64,000 bases of DNA from Paenibacillus etheri (GTDB taxonomy: Bacteria; Bacillota; Bacilli; Paenibacillales; Paenibacillaceae): the NCBI RefSeq assembly GCF_001012825.1, contig NZ_LCZJ02000019.1, forward strand, positions 124,001 through 188,000. The letters run 5' to 3'. Below, piece after piece: positions 52,027-59,821 of this stretch; the first letter of the stretch is position 1, and every line of letters begins with the position of its first letter. Position numbers and translations under genes: made by a program. The notes under the pieces were generated by a model that was not told where the DNA came from, ran no database searches, and saw nothing but the letters and a program-made list of their open reading frames with translations.

Positions 52027-52953
52027 ATGCGATTTCTTATCGTGGGTGCAGGAGCTATAGGTGGATATTTTGGGGGGCGTCTAGTTCAAAAAGGAGAAAA
52101 TGTTACTTTCCTCGTTCGTAATGCCAAACAGATTCAGTTAGAAGCGGACGGTTTGATCATAAAAAGTGTTCATGGGGATTTTCAAACTTCTGTACGAACG
52201 ATTTCTATTAGAGAAGAAGCAGAACCTTTCGACTGCATTATTATAGCGGTCAAGGCATACCATTTGCTTCAGGTGATGAATGACATTGAACCCTACGTCG
52301 GTGAACATACACTAATACTCCCGCTCCTCAATGGTTATGACCAATTTAGCATTTTGCAGAAGCGTTTTGGACCAGAACATGTACTGGGTGGTCTTTGTTA
52401 TATAGAAACAACTCTAGATTCAGCAGGTACTATCGTTCAAAGCAGTTCGTTCCATAGTATTGTGTTTGGTGAATGGGCAGGTGATGAGTCAGAACGAACA
52501 CAGTTGCTTCTGAGTCATTTGGATAATGCTGGTTTTACCGTGACATTAAGTTCTGACATTCAGCGCGAAGTGTGGCAGAAATATATATTTGTAGCTAGTC
52601 TAAGTGGGATTACTACTTTAATGGATAGCTCTGTCGGGCCTATTTTAGCCTCACCTGAGGCACGTGCTATTTATGAGCAGCTTCTTCAAGAGATTGTTAG
52701 TCTGGCTCAAAATGCTGGAATGCCTGTGGGACCGGAAAACATTGCTTCCACGATGCAAAAGATGCTTTCTGTATTACCCGAATTTACTTCATCCATGCAT
52801 CGGGATATGCATAAGCAATTACCTGTAGAAGCAGATCACCTGCATGGAGCTCTTCTGGCAATGGCTTTACCGGGGCAAGATGATGCGTATCCGGTTCTCG
52901 AAACCATGTATGCCCGTTTGAAAGTATATGAAAGCGTTAATGATATGAGATGA
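52027..52953 (+). CDS. panE: 2-dehydropantoate 2-reductase (ketopantoate reductase)
   Basis: This NADPH enzyme reduces ketopantoate to pantoate for pantothenate and CoA synthesis. The dinucleotide loop is GAGAIGGYFGGRL at the N-terminus, the catalytic Lys region is IIIAVKAYHL, and the C-terminal helical domain has REVWQKYIFVASLSGITTL. The length of 308 residues is usual. AAAGGGAG precedes the ATG at 52027. Homologues of this size often act on other 2-oxoacids, so the substrate is probable rather than certain. A leader ORF and hairpin lie just upstream. Confidence 0.85.
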   Translation: MRFLIVGAGAIGGYFGGRLVQKGENVTFLVRNAKQIQLEADGLIIKSVHGDFQTSVRTISIREEAEPFDCIIIAVKAYHLLQVMNDIEPYVGEHTLILPLLNGYDQFSILQKRFGPEHVLGGLCYIETTLDSAGTIVQSSSFHSIVFGEWAGDESERTQLLLSHLDNAGFTVTLSSDIQREVWQKYIFVASLSGITTLMDSSVGPILASPEARAIYEQLLQEIVSLAQNAGMPVGPENIASTMQKMLSVLPEFTSSMHRDMHKQLPVEADHLHGALLAMALPGQDDAYPVLETMYARLKVYESVNDMR

Positions 52954-52987
52954 TCTACTTTAAATCAGAATAAGGAGCTGGACAATC

Positions 52988-53401
52988 ATGAAAGAAACGA
53001 ATCAAAAGATCATGACTTTTCTAATGTTCGAGGGGAAGGCAGAAGAAGCTATGAATTACTATACTTCTTTATTTGATGATTCCGAAGTTATTAGCATTAA
53101 GCGCTATGGAGCGGACGAAGCAGGACCTGAAGGGAGTGTTATGCAGGCTTCTTTTTCTTTACATGGACAAGTATTTATGTGTATAGATAGCTATGTTCAG
53201 CACGGATTCACCTTTACTCCAGCGATATCCTTATATGTAAATTGTGAGAGTGAAGCTGAAATTGATCGGGTCTACGAATCATTAGCGCAAGGTGGACAGG
53301 TCCTAATGCCTCTTGGTAGCTATCCATTTAGTCCGAAATTTGGTTGGGTAGCGGATCGTTTTGGTGTGACCTGGCAATTAAATCTTCTGGGGAATGCATA
53401 A
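52988..53401 (+). CDS. VOC-superfamily protein (PhnB/YjdN-like)
   Basis: This 137-residue protein has the two beta-alpha-beta-beta-beta modules of the vicinal oxygen chelate fold. Features typical of PhnB-like members are MTFLMFEGKAEEAMNYYTSL at the start and FGWVADRFGVTWQLNLL at the end. Despite the PhnB name the group is not tied to phosphonate use and its reaction is unknown. AAGGAGC precedes the ATG. It lies 34 bases after panE and may be co-transcribed. Confidence 0.85.
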   Translation: MKETNQKIMTFLMFEGKAEEAMNYYTSLFDDSEVISIKRYGADEAGPEGSVMQASFSLHGQVFMCIDSYVQHGFTFTPAISLYVNCESEAEIDRVYESLAQGGQVLMPLGSYPFSPKFGWVADRFGVTWQLNLLGNA

Positions 53402-53431
53402 ACGATTGAAGTAATACTTCGTGTCACAAGT

Positions 53432-53465
53432 GGCCGTATTCGTCTGTGAAATGACGAACACGGCC
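53432..53465. repeat. Long hairpin between the VOC and GNAT genes
   Basis: GGCCGTATTCGTC pairs with GACGAACACGGCC with one mismatch around a ~9-base loop. No T tract follows, so it is listed as a structural inverted repeat rather than a terminator. Confidence 0.6.
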
Positions 53466-53496
53466 GCCAAACTTGGAAAGAAAGGAGGAATTTAGG

Positions 53497-54060
53497 ATGT
53501 CAATAAGTCCATATCAGGTATGCCCGGTGTTTGAAAGTGAGCGTTTGGTGTATAGATTGGTGCAAGAGGTAGACGCTGCGGACCTGCTAGAATGTTATTC
53601 TGACGTTGCTTCTATCCCGCTCTTCAATAGCGATAACTGTAATAACGATTTTAACTTTCAAACGATAGAAGAGATGAGTGGCTGTATACGATTCTGGCTG
53701 GATGAATATGCAGAGCATGGTTACGTCCGTTTTAGTATTGTGGAGAAAAATAGTGATAAAGCTGTTGGTACCATTGAATTTTTTGCGAGGAATGAGAGCG
53801 TTGAAGGGATAGGCGTGGTTGGTGTCCTAAGAATCGATCTGATCTCAAGACTGGAGAATGAAGGAATTGTTACAGAGATTCTCTCTTTGATTGAGAAGGA
53901 GTTCTATGATTGTTTTGGGGTTGATGCAATGATTACCAAAGCCATTCCTAGCGCTAAGCAAAGAATCAATGCACTATTAAATAGTGGGTATAGAATAATT
54001 GAAGGTAACGCACTGGTGTCATTTGACGACTATTATATGATCTCGAGGGTTTCCAGTTAG
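53497..54060 (+). CDS. GNAT-family acetyltransferase (RimJ/RimL-like)
   Basis: This 187-residue protein begins with the RimJ/RimL pattern SERLVYRLVQEVDAADLLECY and has the central strand motif DKAVGTIEFFARN and a late KAIPSAKQRINALLNSGYR. The acetyl-CoA loop is less canonical than in other GNAT members. AAAGGAGG lies before the ATG at 53497. The acceptor is unknown. Confidence 0.78.
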   Translation: MSISPYQVCPVFESERLVYRLVQEVDAADLLECYSDVASIPLFNSDNCNNDFNFQTIEEMSGCIRFWLDEYAEHGYVRFSIVEKNSDKAVGTIEFFARNESVEGIGVVGVLRIDLISRLENEGIVTEILSLIEKEFYDCFGVDAMITKAIPSAKQRINALLNSGYRIIEGNALVSFDDYYMISRVSS

Positions 54061-54090
54061 GAGGTATAATCGCAAGCTACATAAATGAAA

Positions 54091-54131
54091 AGAGGAGGTG
54101 AACCTAAAAGGGTTTACCTTCTCTTTTTTTG
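54091..54131 (+). terminator. Terminator after the GNAT gene
   Basis: AGAGGAGGTGAACC pairs with GGTTTACCTTCTCT (one mismatch, one G-U) and seven T residues follow. Confidence 0.87.
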
Positions 54132-54132
54132 A

Positions 54133-54171
54133 AAATATAAGAAAGTATAAGTTTCACAATACACGTTCTCC
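54133..54171. repeat. Dispersed ~40-bp repeat, copy 2
   Basis: It shares AAATATAAGAA and TATAAGTTTCACA with 20076-20115 and lies in the same setting, after a plus-strand terminator and before a minus-strand stop codon. Confidence 0.55.
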
Positions 54172-54185
54172 TTTGAAGAACGGAT

Positions 54186-54578
54186 TTAATTGCATTGCTG
54201 AACTACAGTTGTGCCCTCATTAGTTATCGTGACTGTTGAATAACCAGATAAATACTCAGTATAGCCGCATACAGTTTCTTGGGTGGATTGTCCTTTTGCG
54301 TCAGTATACTTAAGGTATATGGCACCTTCACCACTTAAACCCAGTTTAGGTTTGAACTTTTTCGTTTGTCCTTTTTTGATGGGACTTGTAAATAATTCCT
54401 TGGAATCCATATGGATTAAACCTATTTCAATAGAGCTAATATCAACATCCGACTGATTATCTACAGTGAGCGAGAAACTCTTAAATGGACTTAGGATATT
54501 TGATACCGTACTGATCCCGAAAGCTATCACAATACCCATTGAAAATATAGCAATACCTATAAAAAATCGTCTCTTCAT
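54186..54578 (-). CDS. Single-pass membrane protein of unknown function
   Basis: I do not recognise this family. The 130-residue product has one N-terminal transmembrane helix (about 5-28) and an extracytoplasmic beta-rich part with two Cys (ETVCGYTEY and the near-terminal QQCN) that could form a disulfide. GGGGGA lies seven bases before the second of two adjacent ATGs, which is chosen. It is monocistronic between convergent and divergent acetyltransferase genes. Confidence 0.7.
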   Translation of the reverse strand: MKRRFFIGIAIFSMGIVIAFGISTVSNILSPFKSFSLTVDNQSDVDISSIEIGLIHMDSKELFTSPIKKGQTKKFKPKLGLSGEGAIYLKYTDAKGQSTQETVCGYTEYLSGYSTVTITNEGTTVVQQCN

Positions 54579-54729
54579 CATGCAGTCCCCCTATGTAAGT
54601 AAGACAGGGTTCATTCGAAAAATGTTACGGTATATAAGAATTAATTATAACTATTCATTAACAAGTGAAATTGGAAGAGATGTGCTACCCTAAATGTATA
54701 CCAAAATTTATATGAAAAGGGGTTTTGTT

Positions 54730-55668
54730 TTGACAAAATCTACGATTCTTTCATCCGAAGGAATGATGATTCGAAATTTTGAACAAGGGGACATGCCATT
54801 ACTGGGTGAGTTATATAACTCGGTTACTTCGCGGGAAAATGCTGTTTTTTGGTGGGTTGGAGATGAGGAAAACTGGGCGAATGTGTACTGCGCCTTTGAA
54901 AATGCGAAAATGGTTGCCAAAGGTCAAGTAGAGATCATGAATATTGTACCCCCTGGTCGCTCAGAGGAAAGTAGACATTCAATTTATTTGAATTTGAAAA
55001 CAATACCTGAACGAGAAGAAGATTATGATTTATTAGAGAGTATGTACCAGACACTCTTCTTGAGAGCGCTTGAGTTAAAGGAAACTTTATCGGCAGAATA
55101 CAAAACGACGCTATGTGTGGGGAATAATGCATCAGAGATCGCGAACACGCAATTTTTCGAAAAGGAAAAGGGCTTCTGTCAATACAATAGCTTATACAGA
55201 ATGAATCATAATCTGAATGACACCTTCTCCGTTCCTGAGCTAAACAAGGCGTTTGAATTCGCGACTTGGATGATGGAGACGTCTCAAGAAGAAGATCATT
55301 ATTTAGAATTAGAAGCTGAGGTTTGGCCAGAAACTCCACTCGGGAAAGAACGATTATCTCAATTTAAGCAAAATCCTCTTTGGAACTCGATAGTTGTTCG
55401 GAAAGAGGAGAGGATTGTAGGCAGCTTGATGTTATGGCAGGAAGAGGAAAGCGGGTATATTGAAAATGTATTTGTACTTGAGCCGTGGAGAAGATCGGGG
55501 ATTGCTAAGTACATGCTTTCACAAGCGTTAAACTATTTCAGAACACATGGACTTAAAGATGCTTATTTAATGGTGTTAACAAATAATGATTCTGCATTGC
55601 ATCTTTATGAATCTGTCGGATTCAATTTATCAAGTGAGGAAAGACGGTATCGTATAGAGCTCCCCTAG
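54730..55668 (+). CDS. GNAT acetyltransferase, two-domain
   Basis: The C-terminal half (about 170-312) is a canonical GNAT domain with NVFVLEPWRRSGIAKYMLSQ and NDSALHLYESVGF. The N-terminal half (about 1-165) looks like a second, diverged GNAT-like domain, with NVYCAFENAKMVAKGQVEIM and FEKEKGFCQYNSLYRM. Length, 312 residues, supports a tandem. The TTG at 54730 is preferred because AAAGGGG lies seven bases upstream; an ATG 36 bases earlier has no ribosome site. Substrate unknown. Confidence 0.83.
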   Translation: MTKSTILSSEGMMIRNFEQGDMPLLGELYNSVTSRENAVFWWVGDEENWANVYCAFENAKMVAKGQVEIMNIVPPGRSEESRHSIYLNLKTIPEREEDYDLLESMYQTLFLRALELKETLSAEYKTTLCVGNNASEIANTQFFEKEKGFCQYNSLYRMNHNLNDTFSVPELNKAFEFATWMMETSQEEDHYLELEAEVWPETPLGKERLSQFKQNPLWNSIVVRKEERIVGSLMLWQEEESGYIENVFVLEPWRRSGIAKYMLSQALNYFRTHGLKDAYLMVLTNNDSALHLYESVGFNLSSEERRYRIELP

Positions 55669-55694
55669 TTCTTGAAGTGGAGGATTACTAAGCA

Positions 55695-55744
55695 AAGTGT
55701 GATTCAGGTTCATCGAGGCTCGATGGCAGAATTGCACTTTTTTA
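55695..55744 (+). terminator. Terminator after the two-domain GNAT gene
   Basis: AAGTGTGATTC pairs with GAATTGCACTT through mostly Watson-Crick pairs, with an inner ATCG/CGAT stem, then a T tract. Confidence 0.8.
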
Positions 55745-55799
55745 GTAATCCGTTCGCCTTGTAAAAAATGATTACTGAAAATCCTCTGAACAATTTTGT

Positions 55800-55976
55800 T
55801 CAGTTACTGTTAGTGACTTGTTTACCCTCGCATTTCTTACACACGTTAACCTTTTCACCTGAAAGTCCTTTTCCGATGTACAAAAGCTTAATACGAGTGC
55901 TGCCGCAGATGAGACATGTTCCTCTACCTCGGGATGGCATACGCCAGAGTGCTTTGCCGCGCTTGTTTTTGGACAT
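55800..55976 (-). CDS. 58-residue zinc-ribbon-like micro-protein
   Basis: A 58-codon gene starts at ATG with AAAGGTGG seven bases upstream. The product is basic, beginning SKNKRGKALWRMPSRGRG, and carries two Cys pairs, CLICGSTR and VCKKCEGK, 24-26 residues apart, a typical zinc-ribbon spacing. It may bind nucleic acid or ribosomes. I do not recognise a named family. The overlapping plus-strand frame lacks a ribosome site and is a shadow. Confidence 0.8.
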   Translation of the reverse strand: MSKNKRGKALWRMPSRGRGTCLICGSTRIKLLYIGKGLSGEKVNVCKKCEGKQVTNSN

Positions 55977-56095
55977 AAATAGCCCACCTTTGCGATTGAT
56001 ACCCTATCTTATGAGCGAGGGGACCTTAAAGTTCGGAGAATGAAGCTTATAAATCCCAATGTGATTGCAGGCAAAATAAAGGATAAATAAGGGCT

Positions 56096-56161
56096 AAAAA
56101 CGCCCTAAAAAACAGCGCATAACTTAAATTATACGCTGTTTTGATTTTAAGGCGTTTTTTT
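56096..56161 (+). terminator. Double-stem hairpin upstream of the zinc-ribbon gene
   Basis: Outer arms AAAAACGCC and GGCGTTTTT enclose inner arms AAAACAGCG and CGCTGTTTT. A T tract is present on both strands, so it may end transcription of the Hsp20-like gene on the minus strand. Confidence 0.75.
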
Positions 56162-56213
56162 GAGGATGGATCACCACTTGGACGAGTAAAAAGGAGGAAT
56201 TATAAGGGTTATT

Positions 56214-56672
56214 TTATAAATAACGGATGTTGATATCTCTAAATTTACCTGAAGACATTTTTGGCATTCTGAATTGCAATGAGCCTTGTTTATAAGTGGC
56301 TCTGCTCTGATCCGGATTGATTGGAATGGGGAGTGGAATGATCTCGCTGTGATTTTTTCCAAGACCACTTAATTTAATTTGTGTTCGGTTAATTTGTGCC
56401 CATATACTTTCGGGGTGAATTCCACTTGGAATACGAATTTTCGTGATCAGATAATTATGTGTGTCCAGATGCTCAAATTGCAGACTTGAGGTTTCGTCCG
56501 TCAGTGATGAAGTGGTCGCCGAGGTAGCTTCTCTGATTATTTTTTCAACATAACCATCGATCTGGCTTGGATCCAGCTTCCATTGCTCTTCAAGCGACTT
56601 CAAGGATAGCTTTTTCTTAAAAAAGGGATCTTCGTTCATCCAATCTAAAGGGTTCGATTTATTCGGACTCAT
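56214..56672 (-). CDS. Hsp20-like protein divergent from gerP
   Basis: This 152-residue protein has an N-terminal helical part (DPFFKKKLSLKSLEEQWK) and a C-terminal alpha-crystallin-like beta domain: KIRIPSGIHPESIWAQINRT, IKLSGLG and the late GSLQFRMPK. The order resembles small heat-shock proteins, though the C-terminal IxI motif is weak. GGAGGT precedes the ATG. It diverges from the gerP operon, so a spore-associated role is plausible by context only. Confidence 0.68.
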   Translation of the reverse strand: MSPNKSNPLDWMNEDPFFKKKLSLKSLEEQWKLDPSQIDGYVEKIIREATSATTSSLTDETSSLQFEHLDTHNYLITKIRIPSGIHPESIWAQINRTQIKLSGLGKNHSEIIPLPIPINPDQSRATYKQGSLQFRMPKMSSGKFRDINIRYL

Positions 56673-56729
56673 GAACGCTTAACCTCCTTCATTTTTAATC
56701 CATTGTATGGGCTTATGACTTATTCAGTG

Positions 56730-56757
56730 ACATCTGGGCGAATATCTACATAGAATA
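56730..56757 (+). promoter_or_regulatory. Sigma-K-type promoter of gerP
   Basis: ACA (56730-56732), 16 bases, then CATAGAATA (56749-56757) match the sigma-K pattern AC-N16-CATANNNTA. The expected transcript start is a few bases before the ribosome site AAGGGAGG. In Bacillus gerP is transcribed in the mother cell by sigma-K, which agrees. Confidence 0.65.
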
Positions 56758-56784
56758 GGTTAACATTCCGAAGGGAGGAGTGGT

Positions 56785-57012
56785 TTGGTGGTTTCAATCA
56801 TCGGTAACATTAAAATCAACAGCGTGGGCCCTAGTTCCACAGTCTTAGTAGGAAATACGGCATCTGTTATCTTGAGCAGTAACTCCAAAACCTATGCCGG
56901 TGCCAACTCCTTCTCCATAGGTGACTCCATAGGTACAAACATTACGAATAATGCAGCCAGCAGTACGAACACGATGGATTCAGATGTGGTGGATCAAGTA
57001 TCGCCTCCTTAA
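56785..57012 (+). CDS. gerPA: Spore germination protein GerPA/GerPF family
   Basis: This 75-residue protein begins MVVSIIGNIKINSVGPSST and ends TNTMDSDVVDQ, the GerPA/GerPF pattern. GerP proteins are needed for germinants to cross the spore coat. The start is TTG, with AGGGAGG six bases upstream; a GTG three bases later is also possible. Being first in the operon it occupies the gerPA position, though PA and PF are alike in sequence. Confidence 0.85.
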   Translation: MVVSIIGNIKINSVGPSSTVLVGNTASVILSSNSKTYAGANSFSIGDSIGTNITNNAASSTNTMDSDVVDQVSPP

Positions 57013-57024
57013 GGGTGGGTTTAC

Positions 57025-57246
57025 ATGAATATTACGGTATATCAGTGCATATCGGTAAATCATTTGAAAATTGGTACGATCTCAAATTCATCGGTTCTAC
57101 AGATCGGTACTTCCGGCCGAATTAATGCCTTGTCTCATAGTTATCAGTCTAGTGACGTTCCAGAATCTCCTCCTGCGCCATCACCAGCGGTAAGTGATTC
57201 ACCTCTTGTATCCTTGCCTCCACCAACTGAACTATATACACGCTAG
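57025..57246 (+). CDS. gerPB: Spore germination protein GerPB
   Basis: This 73-residue protein matches GerPB: an N-terminal YQCISVNHLKIGTISNSSVL, then LQIGTSGRINALSHSY and a Pro/Ser-rich tail. It is in the conserved second position of the gerP operon, 12 bases after the first gene. It is made in the mother cell and placed in the coat in Bacillus; the same is inferred here. Immediately after it a GGAGGGGG site leads into gerPC. Confidence 0.88.
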   Translation: MNITVYQCISVNHLKIGTISNSSVLQIGTSGRINALSHSYQSSDVPESPPAPSPAVSDSPLVSLPPPTELYTR

Positions 57247-57294
57247 AATTAGGCTCTTATCCTTCGCATACAATAAACTATAGGAGGGGGTTGT

Positions 57295-57915
57295 ATGCAC
57301 CCGTATTATGTTCAGCAAGTCTTTAATGCACTAAGAGTGCAAGCAGAAAAGATTCAAATGCTAGAGAAACAGCTCCAAGATTTAAAAGGGGACGTAGACA
57401 GCATAAAGAACAATAAAACTGCAAGTATAGGTCCTATAAATTATCATTTTGAACAATTGAAAATCGAGAAGCTGGAAGGCACTTTAAATATAGGCATTAC
57501 ACCAAATGAGGGAAATAATCTGGATGAAGCGATGATCAATGGTAAGCCTATTGGGGAGCAAGAGGGAGGGACACCAACTGCAACTGCATTATCTGATAAA
57601 ATTCGTCCAGAGATTCTGAAGTATGTGCAAGAGGAAGTTCCTTCTCAATTTTCACGCTTAGAAAAAGAGCAGAACTTAAGTATTGATGAGCAGTATATCC
57701 ATATGGTAACCCAGGATCTGCTGAATCAGATGGATGGCCGGATTAACGAGTATGTAAGCCAGCTTCCTGCCGCAGAAGAAGGGCGTGGATACACAGAAGA
57801 GGAAAGTACTTCTATTGTTGAGCAAATCAAACGAGATATTGTTACGGCGGTAGAACGGCATTTGGAAATAAACATAACTGGAAGGCGGGAGCCGCATGAA
57901 AGTAACCGTGACTAA
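57295..57915 (+). CDS. gerPC: Spore germination protein GerPC
   Basis: This 206-residue protein matches GerPC. The N-terminus HPYYVQQVFNALRVQAEKI leads into a coiled coil (about 15-45), then GPINYHFEQLKIEKLEGTLN is a family signature, and the C-terminal half is helical. AGGAGGGGG precedes the ATG. Its last 20 bases overlap gerPD, so translation is coupled. Confidence 0.9.
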   Translation: MHPYYVQQVFNALRVQAEKIQMLEKQLQDLKGDVDSIKNNKTASIGPINYHFEQLKIEKLEGTLNIGITPNEGNNLDEAMINGKPIGEQEGGTPTATALSDKIRPEILKYVQEEVPSQFSRLEKEQNLSIDEQYIHMVTQDLLNQMDGRINEYVSQLPAAEEGRGYTEEESTSIVEQIKRDIVTAVERHLEINITGRREPHESNRD

Positions 57916-58072
57916 CAGAGAGATAAATGTAAACGCAGTAAAAGTGGTTTCGATCTCAGGTTCTTCGGTATTTTTAGTAGGGGATACACAGACGATTAAC
58001 TGTTCTTCGGCGTTTGACAGCGTGATAGAATATGCTCCGAGTGCTCCAGATCAAGTCCAAAAAGGCAGTTAA
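57896..58072 (+). CDS. gerPD: Spore germination protein GerPD
   Basis: A 58-residue frame begins MKVTVTNREINVNAVKVV and contains ISGSSVFLVGDTQTI, the GerPD pattern; B. subtilis GerPD has the same length. It starts inside the end of gerPC, after GAAGGCGGGAG, and ends three bases before gerPE. Its position between PC and PE matches the Bacillus operon. Confidence 0.87.
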   Translation: MKVTVTNREINVNAVKVVSISGSSVFLVGDTQTINCSSAFDSVIEYAPSAPDQVQKGS

Positions 58073-58075
58073 CAA

Positions 58076-58456
58076 ATGCACACCTCACGTATACTAGATG
58101 TGTATATCAATAATCTGTCTGACAGTTCGATTTTCATATGTGGATCTGTAGAGCGGATTCAGTCTAAATTTGTGGGTAGTAAAGAAAATTACCTATTTAA
58201 CATAAAAGAGATTAATAGCAATAATAGAGAGGCTTCACCCTTAGAGATCCCACTCACGGCATGGTCGAAGCAAGTGAATGAAGATGAAGTTGAGATTTTG
58301 AATGATTCCAAGGAATCAACGATTAATATGCAATATATTAGGGTTTTATCGATTGGGTCTGGCACGACCTTCCAGATTGGAAACGGTGGTTCTGTTCACC
58401 TAGAGAGTCGAACCAGTGAGTTCAAGCGAGAAATAGCTTCGGAAAATGAGACGTAA
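58076..58456 (+). CDS. gerPE: Spore germination protein GerPE
   Basis: This 126-residue protein matches GerPE: the N-terminus SRILDVYINNLSDSSIFICG and the C-terminal YIRVLSIGSGTTFQIGNGG. It follows gerPD by three bases and is the last gene of the cluster. The gerPF gene that ends the Bacillus operon is missing. A palindrome lies 58 bases downstream. Confidence 0.88.
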   Translation: MHTSRILDVYINNLSDSSIFICGSVERIQSKFVGSKENYLFNIKEINSNNREASPLEIPLTAWSKQVNEDEVEILNDSKESTINMQYIRVLSIGSGTTFQIGNGGSVHLESRTSEFKREIASENET

Positions 58457-58514
58457 CAGCATCTGTAATAATTCTTTTGGGCTCGCTAGTTGTTTTTTTT
58501 ATTTCTCAAACTAA

Positions 58515-58548
58515 ATTAGTTAACATAACCATTATTATGTTAACTAAT
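58515..58548. repeat. GTTAACATAA palindrome family, copy 5
   Basis: ATTAGTTAACATAA and TTATGTTAACTAAT are perfect 14-bp arms around a 6-base spacer, 58 bases after gerPE. No T tract follows. Confidence 0.82.
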
Positions 58549-58644
58549 GATAACTCTGTTCCTTAAGAAGATGAATTTCATTAATAGGGGAGCTCGAGTC
58601 TCGAAGAGGAGAGGCGATCAAATACTGAATCTGGCGAAAAAAAC

Positions 58645-58692
58645 TGTAAAAGGAGTGCCTCAGCAGCCGTTTCATGGCTTTTGAGACACTCC
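58645..58692 (-). terminator. Terminator of the esterase gene
   Basis: GGAGTGCCTCA and TGAGACACTCC form a stem with one mismatch. On the minus strand it is followed by TTTTACAGTTTTTTT. Confidence 0.7.
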
Positions 58693-58723
58693 CATGTAGA
58701 ATAAGTCGAAGGACTTATTAGTT

Positions 58724-59680
58724 TTAGTAACCTTCACGAAGCCATGTCGTCGCCAGCTTGATGGCGGCTTTTTTGGCATTGGTTTCTGCTAAAGGATTCA
58801 GCATCACAAAATCATGTATGATCCCTTGAAAACGAACTGCTGTAACAGTGACACCTGCTTCACGTAATTTGGCGGCATAAGCTTCACCTTCATCACGTAG
58901 AACATCTGCTTCACCAGTTATGACTAGTGCTTCGGGTAAATCGCGTAACTGCTCTACACTGGCACGAAGCGGGGAGGCCGTGATTTGATTCCGCTCTTCA
59001 GGGTCAGTGGTATATTGATCCCAGAACCATTTCATTCCGTCCCGCTGCAAGAAATATCCTTCTGCGAACTCATGATAGGATTCGGTATCAAATGAGGCAT
59101 CCGTTACTGGATAGAACAATAATTGTTTCCCTATCTTCGGGCCACTGCGTTCTTTAGCCATCAGAGTAATGGCGGCAGCCATATTCCCACCTACGCTATC
59201 ACCACCTATGGATAACTTGCTAGCATCAAGGGCATGTTCACTTCCCTGTTCAGCTATCCATTTCAGAACAGCATAGATTTCTTCAATTGCTGTAGGATAT
59301 TTAGCTTCTGGAGAAAGGCTGTAATTTGGAAAAACAATAGCAGCCTCCGCTCCAACAGCCAGTTCACGGATCAGGCGGTCATGGGTATGGGCATTACCAA
59401 ATACCCAGCCTGCACCATGAATGTAAAGGATGACTGGCAACGACGCGGAAGAGGAGCTAGGGGGCCGAACAATTCTTATCGAAACATTACTATTAGGGCC
59501 TCCTGGCACCATAAGATCTTCAACATCAACTTCAGGTTTATATATCTCACTGGATTGTACTGTATCTACCGTCTTGCGACCTTTTTCTGGTCCAAGATCA
59601 GGAAGGAACGGAGGTTTTGAATTATCATCGGCAAATTTCTGTGCTGCTGGCTCAAGCATGATCTTTGGTTGATTTGGCAT
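58724..59680 (-). CDS. Alpha/beta hydrolase, HSL-type esterase/lipase
   Basis: This 318-residue carboxylesterase belongs to the hormone-sensitive-lipase group. The oxyanion-hole motif reads YIHGAGWVFGN, the nucleophile is Ser in IGGDSVGGNMA, the acid is in GEADVLRDEGEAYA and the His in GIIHDFVMLN. No signal peptide is seen, so it is cytoplasmic. The start (MPNQPKIMLEP) follows AAAGGAG by nine bases; longer in-frame ATGs upstream lack such a site. The substrate is unknown. Confidence 0.9.
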   Translation of the reverse strand: MPNQPKIMLEPAAQKFADDNSKPPFLPDLGPEKGRKTVDTVQSSEIYKPEVDVEDLMVPGGPNSNVSIRIVRPPSSSSASLPVILYIHGAGWVFGNAHTHDRLIRELAVGAEAAIVFPNYSLSPEAKYPTAIEEIYAVLKWIAEQGSEHALDASKLSIGGDSVGGNMAAAITLMAKERSGPKIGKQLLFYPVTDASFDTESYHEFAEGYFLQRDGMKWFWDQYTTDPEERNQITASPLRASVEQLRDLPEALVITGEADVLRDEGEAYAAKLREAGVTVTAVRFQGIIHDFVMLNPLAETNAKKAAIKLATTWLREGY

Positions 59681-59775
59681 GATGTATCGTCTCCTTTGTC
59701 TGGTCATAGTATAGTTTACCCTCTTCATTCCATAACCATCTAAGGAGCTGCTGAAACGAAAATGAATTTGAAGAA

Positions 59776-59812
59776 ACCCGTACCCGATCCTGATGAAGGA
59801 CTGGTTACGGGT
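59776..59812 (-). terminator. Weak terminator of the APC permease gene
   Basis: ACCCGTACC pairs with GGTTACGGGT with one mismatch; on the minus strand the tail is only partly T-rich. Confidence 0.4.
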
Positions 59813-59821
59813 GTTTGATCT

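Noticed and set aside
53432-53465. Hairpin after the VOC gene as an intrinsic terminator
   Set aside because: The stem is strong but no T tract follows on either strand.
55768-56043. 91-codon plus-strand frame
   Set aside because: It is antisense to the zinc-ribbon micro-gene, which has a better start signal and a coherent Cys pattern.
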